64,000 nucleotides of DNA from Acanthornis magna (Eukaryota; Chordata; Aves; Passeriformes; Acanthizidae). Shown in pieces: positions 58,761 to 64,000 of this stretch. Made by a program: the position numbers and the translations under genes. The stretch is from assembly GCA_036785705.1 (NCBI GenBank), contig JAWUZG010000001.1, positions 7,440,001-7,504,000 on the forward strand, written 5' to 3'. Each line of letters begins with the position of its first letter. The first letter of the stretch is position 1. The notes beneath the pieces were generated by a model. That model saw nothing but the letters and a program-made list of their open reading frames with translations, was not told where the DNA came from and ran no database searches.

Positions 58761-61061
58761 AAATATTCACACTGCAGCCCAGCATGTAATAAGAAAATCA
58801 AGAATTCACTGTGTGTTGAAAAAACTCTCCTTGCAAAGACAAACATCTAAGCCCATAATGTACAAATGCATTTAAAAAAATCAAAAAGTCGGGTTAAGTT
58901 TTTTGGCACTTTAAAATGGTCGCTAGATGCATTAAATTTTTAGCAGAGGAAGATAACACATTCTCCTACCTGCACCTAAAGCTTTTCCTCATAAAGAATC
59001 ATTACATTTAAGTCTAACCCTGTGAAGTACTGTGTTTCTTGTTAATAAATATGATGGGATTAATTGCCAGGGACTACTAGAAATCTTCAAAGCTTGGAGT
59101 AGTCAGGAATCTGATTCTATTATGATTCCCCAAATCTTTTAAACTCCAGACCTTGTGTGGCCCTCCAGATGATCTTTTGGTAGTGCAAGGAACATTTACA
59201 AAGTAAAACTCCATAATGATTTAAAGATGTGTCCTGTCCTTTATGTCCAGAGCACAACCATGCCTGCTCAAACCCATGCAGATCTTATACAGAATAATTC
59301 CATCATAAAAATATGTTTCTATATGTACTGTTATTTTTTGTCAGCTCAAATAATAACGCAAATTCTGCATAATGTCACCACAACTCACAAATTAATAGTA
59401 ATTTTCATAGAAGTATCACTGCATGCACTGCATTTCAAAAAGGACAAAAATTTCTGTACTTATCAATCAGAAAACACAGTTTATCCCGCTAAATTAATTG
59501 ATAAAATAATTATAATGTTAAAAAGATTCCATTTCAAATTCCCTACAATCACAGTTTTAGACTCATTACAACTTATTTAAAGATTAATTTAAAATAATTA
59601 ATCCAAAATTAATTTTGACAATCTAACGTCCAAATTAAAATGTCCTTTGCTTTTCTAATTACCACAATTTTAGTGTCTTAGAAATGCTCACAAAATGAAC
59701 AAGACAGTAACTCCCATGGTGAAAATGATTGATCTTTGTGATATAGCATTAAAATGCAAGCTAAATTTGAATTTAGAATATCACCTTAAAGAATTCCTTA
59801 TGTGGTATTTTTCAAATTACCAAACAAGTAGCAGCTAATTTTCATGAAGCAAATAATTTTAAGTAACATTTGGGTTGATACTTGTTGACTCACTTAGCCC
59901 AAAGGTGTCTACACCTCATTAAAATTTGAACTCTGTTCTTGTTTTCTACAGCTGTTGTAAAGAAATCAACAGTTTCAGGGGACAATTAATTTACTTAACT
60001 CTAACTATTGTCAACAGTAGCAATTAAATATCACCTTAGAAATGCTACAAGATACCACACTCAGATGCCTGTCTTTGGTCAGACAATTTCTTGTGATATT
60101 TGTGGAAGAAGTTTCCAGAAACACCGAAAGTGTAGGATTCAGGATCCGGGTCCATGGTGCAAAGTGAACTCCCATAAGGTGCAGACTGAAGGAGACCGAG
60201 CAAGGATATATTGACGCTTTGCACTTACAGAAGAACTTTTAAATTTTGAAGCTTTTATTAAAATTGATGGGGAGCAACCTCTTTTTCCCACCTCTCTATA
60301 TTTCCCCTTTATCCAAGAATCTTCCTCTTGTTCTTACTATTTAGGATGTTTGAACTCAGCTCCATGCTAACAGATACTAACAATTGCAATCAAAATGTTG
60401 ACCTCAACTTTTTTCTGTCTCTCCTGCCTGCCTGCCTGCTCACCCATGACTTTCTGTACAATTCAGGATCCCACCCTGAGATGCAGGAGATGTTCAGTTT
60501 TAAAAAGAAACAGGTGATGTTTTCATAGCTGAGCTGTATTAGAATTCAAAATAACCATGCTACATAAAATGAAGACTTCTGATTTCTGATGTTATTTAAT
60601 ACACAGGAAAAAATCTTTTGGATTAATATTTTTATTACTAGCTCCAGAATTGCTGAGTGTGATCCGCTGTTTATCAGGTCAGGGGCTTTCATTTCTGGCT
60701 CTCTCCCATCTTTTCTCCCTACCCTCAACCTGTTTCTAATGACTTGTTCTTTTTGGTTTTAAGTTTTAAATTGCATCAAGTGTTGAAAAGGACATCACTT
60801 TGGAGTAGTGCAGTCAATAAAACTCAAACTGATTTTCAAGGATGCATGGCAATATGAGTTTAAAAATGGAAAAATAAAAATAGAAGTTTGAGGGCTCATA
60901 AATCATAACATTTGCCACATAAAGAATGGACAGGATGTTGTTCTTCTGGAAACTCCCTACCAAGGGATACTAACATAATCTCTAATATAAGTTCCTCTGA
61001 TTTTTTAATAGTTATAACAACACAATAAAACTGATATAAGATTACAAGAAATATTTGGGGT

Positions 61062-61102
61062 GCTGGAGTGTGTCCAAAGAAGGGCAAAATGTTGATAAAG
61101 GG
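61062..61102 (+). mobile_element. Possible short CR1 fragment, plus strand
   Basis: CTGGAGTGTGTCCAAAGAAG, then GGCAAAATGTTGATAAAGGG, resembles the CR1 ORF2 region CTGGAGCGTGTCCAGAGAAG, GGCAACGAAGCTGGTGAAGGG. Only about 40 bases are similar and both sides fade quickly. It would be an internal fragment without the 3' end, which is unusual for CR1 unless it was later deleted. Confidence 0.4.
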
Positions 61103-62192
61103 ATATAAAGATCAGACAAACCTACACTTTTATTTGGCTAAGTAGCATATAGCAGGAAGGCACTGTACCTCATGCAAGAGTTAGGTGAATGTGCAGTTAT
61201 TGAGATACAACAATTTCTAATACTACCTTCTACTTCTTTCCCACAAACAAGATTTATTTATTCTTGCCTTAACTTTTCACAACAGTAGTGACTCCATTTG
61301 CCGTTCTATTTTTCTCCTCTGCCCATTAATAAATTCAGGAATAAAGCAAGGAAATACAGCAGAAAAAAGAAGTTCTACCCCATGGGTTAAATTGTACAAA
61401 CTGCTCCCTGGTTTTAGTAAGGTGCACTTCAGAATGAATAAGGAAAGGTCTCGACAAAATGCCAGAGTCTGTGGTAGTGGTCAGTGTTCACACAGCACTG
61501 CTGCAGCCTCATATCAAGTACAGCTGATTCGCTGCTTTGAACTTTGATGTTTTTCTGTGCTGCCATCTGTTCTCAGGGAGGACAGCAGGAGGATCTCCTC
61601 CTTCTTCCTAGCTCGTAAGGAACATAGCACATCAGTGCCTTCCTAATTTTTTCATTTTAACGAAGTTTACAACATCTCCAACAAAATACACTCCTGGAAA
61701 ATAGTGAGCAGCCCTTAGAGGAAATTTATAAACAGTGTTTTAGTTTACATTCTCAGCTTGCCACTCACTTTGAGGATTTCCTTTCTATTTTTCTTATTTT
61801 TCTTTCCTCCTAATTGTCTCAGAATCATAATCCCTTTCATGGGTCTCTAACTATTAGAAAATGATAAATAGATTGCTGTTATCTCAAGGATAAGAATGAT
61901 TTTCAATAAGTGTTGAACAGTTGGACAGCTCCACTGGAAATAAACTCGGTCTAAATCTATGCCAGATGTATTCAATCCGACAGTAACTGTACAGAACCTC
62001 AGAAAACAGCCCTTGTGAAGGGCTGCAGGGTTCAGCAGGGCTTCCTCCAGGGAGTTCAGTGTGTTACTGTACTCTTTGCTCTGGGCTCTGCACAGAGTTC
62101 ATAAATCAGCACAGAAGAACATGGTGAAAGGAGATCTGTGATTACTTGGTTGAGAGAGATAACCCTATTCCTGTCATTTCACCTCCAATGTC

Positions 62193-62207
62193 TTTTTTTT
62201 TTTTTTT
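62193..62207. repeat. T15 homopolymer
   Basis: Fifteen T are followed by CTTCTT. No element body is visible next to it. Confidence 0.85.
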
Positions 62208-63544
62208 CTTCTTTATAAGGACTGGATTTTCCCAGAAACGTGTGCAAGGTGCTGACATGTATAATGATGATAGAACAAAGCATGGGTTCTCTAATGGATT
62301 CTCATTATTATTTTGCTGGTTTAGGAGACATCACATACAAAAATTATTTTAAAGTATTTCAGGGAAAAATATCTTAAAATAGGTATGGGAGTATTACAAA
62401 CTAAAGGTTAATTTGTTTCTTCCTGTGAAACTAAAGAATGTAGCTTTAAGAATGGGCCACTAAAACTCTATACTTAGGTAAATTATCATGAAAAAATTTT
62501 AAACTTTCAGTCTTCCAAGTACTGTAAAACATGAAGCTACACACACTGACTCATCTTTCAAGTGCATGTTTTATGGCATTGTGATGAAGCGTTGTACCTG
62601 CTAGGGAGAGATACAAAGATGATAGAAACCAACTTTAATTTCTTGAATACAAATGAGGTGTAGTAGCAGGTACCAATTTATATTTAGCACATGACACAAG
62701 GTGTTTGAAAACTCATTAAGTAAGGGTTTTTTGGGTAAAACTTATCAGGAAAAACATCAGCCTATGTGCCAAAAATGTTGTGTCAGAACCAAAAATACAA
62801 GGGTTTTTCTGTGTAAATATTTTCTTCCGATGTCCTTTTATCTCAATTACTGTAACTGGTATCTGAACTCAACACTGACTATTTTCTCTGCTGTATTAAT
62901 GTGCTATTAAGTCACCTTGCTAAAGGACATAGAAAATGAGATAAATCAAAAGACATCCTCTCTCAATTTGCAGCTCAACCAATATTTGACATTTTTTCTG
63001 ATCCTGCAGGTGAATTTTAGTTCTATTGGTGGCGTTCATTCAAGTGCCTTTTGAGCTAATGTTTCACACATGCAAAAAGACACAATCTCAAATGCACTGA
63101 ATTTAATTTAAACTCACCATGGAGATCAAACAACATTTCTTTTTCAAAGTGGTATGTTTGAAAAATATGGTAACTTGTTAAATCTAGGATGGGGTGCTTC
63201 ACATCTTTTTTGCTTATTTAATGCAACACAATCTTTATATGTATAATGAAATCTGAGATCTTCCAAATGGAACAAATCAAAACAAGGTACTGGTTAACAC
63301 ATCAACATTCATTCAATAATAGAAATAAAAAGAATAATGTGTGTGAATTATAATTAACCCCATGTGTTTACAATAAAAATTGTAAATAAGGTGTTATTGG
63401 CTTTATCAGTTCTTTGTAGTATGAAAAACTGTCCACATCTAATGCTGTGCAGATTTGAGGCTTCTGTGCATGTCTGGTCCAAAGTGTAATGAATTAAATA
63501 TATTTTAAAGTAAATATTTGCTCTCCTAAATGATGACAAGCAAC

Positions 63545-64000
63545 AAGGAAGGGATCATTCCCCTCTGCTCAGCACCGGTGTGACGCATCTGGAGTACTCT
63601 ATCCAGTTCTGGGTTCCCTGGTACAAGAGAAACACAGACATACAGCAGAGAAAGTCCAAAAAAGGCCAAAAAAATGATGGACTGGAGCATCTCTCCTAAG
63701 AGGAAAGCCTGAGAGATCTGGGAGCACACAGCCCAGAGACGAGAAGGCTCAGGGGGAGGGAAGATGCAAAGATGGAGCCAGGCTCTTTGCAGCAGTGCCC
63801 TGGGACAGGGCCAGAGTCAATAGGCACAAAGGGAACACAGGAGGCTCTTTTTGAGCATCAGGGAACCTTCGTGCTCTGAGGGTGGCAGCACTGGTGCAGA
63901 TTGCCCAGGCAGGTTGTGCAGCATCTGTGCTTGGGGGTATTCCAAAGCTTCTTGTTCACAGTTCTGGGCAACCTGCTTCAGGTGGCCCTGATGGGGCAGG
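63545..64000 (+). mobile_element. CR1 LINE, plus strand, cut by window end
   Basis: The copy starts around CAACAAGGAAGGGATCATTC. The plus frame at 63590 reads LEYSIQFWVPWYKR, the conserved CR1 ORF2 C-terminal stretch. It continues with GACTGGAGCATCTCTCCTAA, GAGGAAAGCCTGAGAGATCT, GAGAAGGCTCAGGGGGAGGG and AGATGGAGCCAGGCTCTTTG. Later come GAGGGTGGCAGCACTGG, GCCCAGGCAGGTTGTGCAGC and GGGCAACCTGCTTCAGGTGG. The part between GGGGGAGGG and AAGATG, normally about 60 bases of CR1 including the CTCATC stretch, is missing. Two or more frame breaks are visible. The 3' untranslated end should lie just beyond 64000. Confidence 0.95.

Larger units (their letters stand above)
58761..63544. other. Mostly unique AT-rich non-coding DNA
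   Basis: No gene is supported. A 117-codon frame at 59227-59580 is I/K/H-rich, as expected of AT-rich DNA. A 68-codon frame at 60008-60214 contains a CDICGRSF string that looks like half of a C2H2 zinc finger but lacks the histidine pair. A possible CR1 fragment lies at 61062-61102 and a T15 run at 62193-62207. The part at 61990-62100 is GC-richer and unidentified. Confidence 0.6.

Noticed and set aside
59227..59580. 117-codon plus-strand frame
   Set aside because: I/K/H/T-rich translation expected from AT-rich sequence; no motif.

Overview
The window looks like about 64 kb of bird nuclear DNA. It is AT-rich, poor in CpG, and crowded with stop codons in all six frames. Almost every interspersed repeat I recognise is a short, 5'-truncated CR1 LINE copy; I see no Alu/B1/tRNA-type SINE and no L1. 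The CR1 copies carry the family's usual 3' ends: an ATTCTATG-type octamer on the sense strand, or its complement CACAGAATCA followed by GGTTGGAAGGGA on the antisense strand. Species, chromosome and neighbouring genes cannot be read from the sequence.

No complete protein-coding gene, tRNA, rRNA, CpG island or CRISPR array can be supported. The window is best read as a gene desert or part of a very large intron. Most open frames are under 130 codons and behave like chance frames, repeat-encoded frames or frames antisense to CR1.

Layout: 1-18430 is unique AT-rich DNA with A/T runs, a G/T-rich tract (12028-12160), a perfect hairpin (3409-3445) and one old palindromic repeat (16484-16561). Three CR1 pieces lie at 18431-24094, with an A/C-rich tract at 20577-20710. 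A GC-richer island follows at 24740-25400. It contains the best coding candidate of the window: an acceptor, a short leader, an ATG, 34 codons resembling a secretory signal peptide, and a strong donor. A second GC-richer patch lies at 27490-28017. From 28018 to 50949 there is mostly unique DNA, with one CR1 piece (31327-31500), a (TA)n/(TTTA)n microsatellite (38171-38215), a strand-asymmetric pyrimidine-rich stretch (about 38140-39860) and a 20-bp perfect palindrome (40540-40559). From 50950 to the end there are four clear CR1 copies and one doubtful fragment, a compound CCTT-to-CCTTT microsatellite (57300-57490), and a GC-rich patch with a 114-codon minus-strand frame (58416-58760).

I found no convincing new biological system. 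The items most worth checking are the signal-peptide-like exon at 24917-25047, the GC-rich patch at 58500-58745, the compound pentanucleotide repeat, and the strand-asymmetric block near 39 kb.
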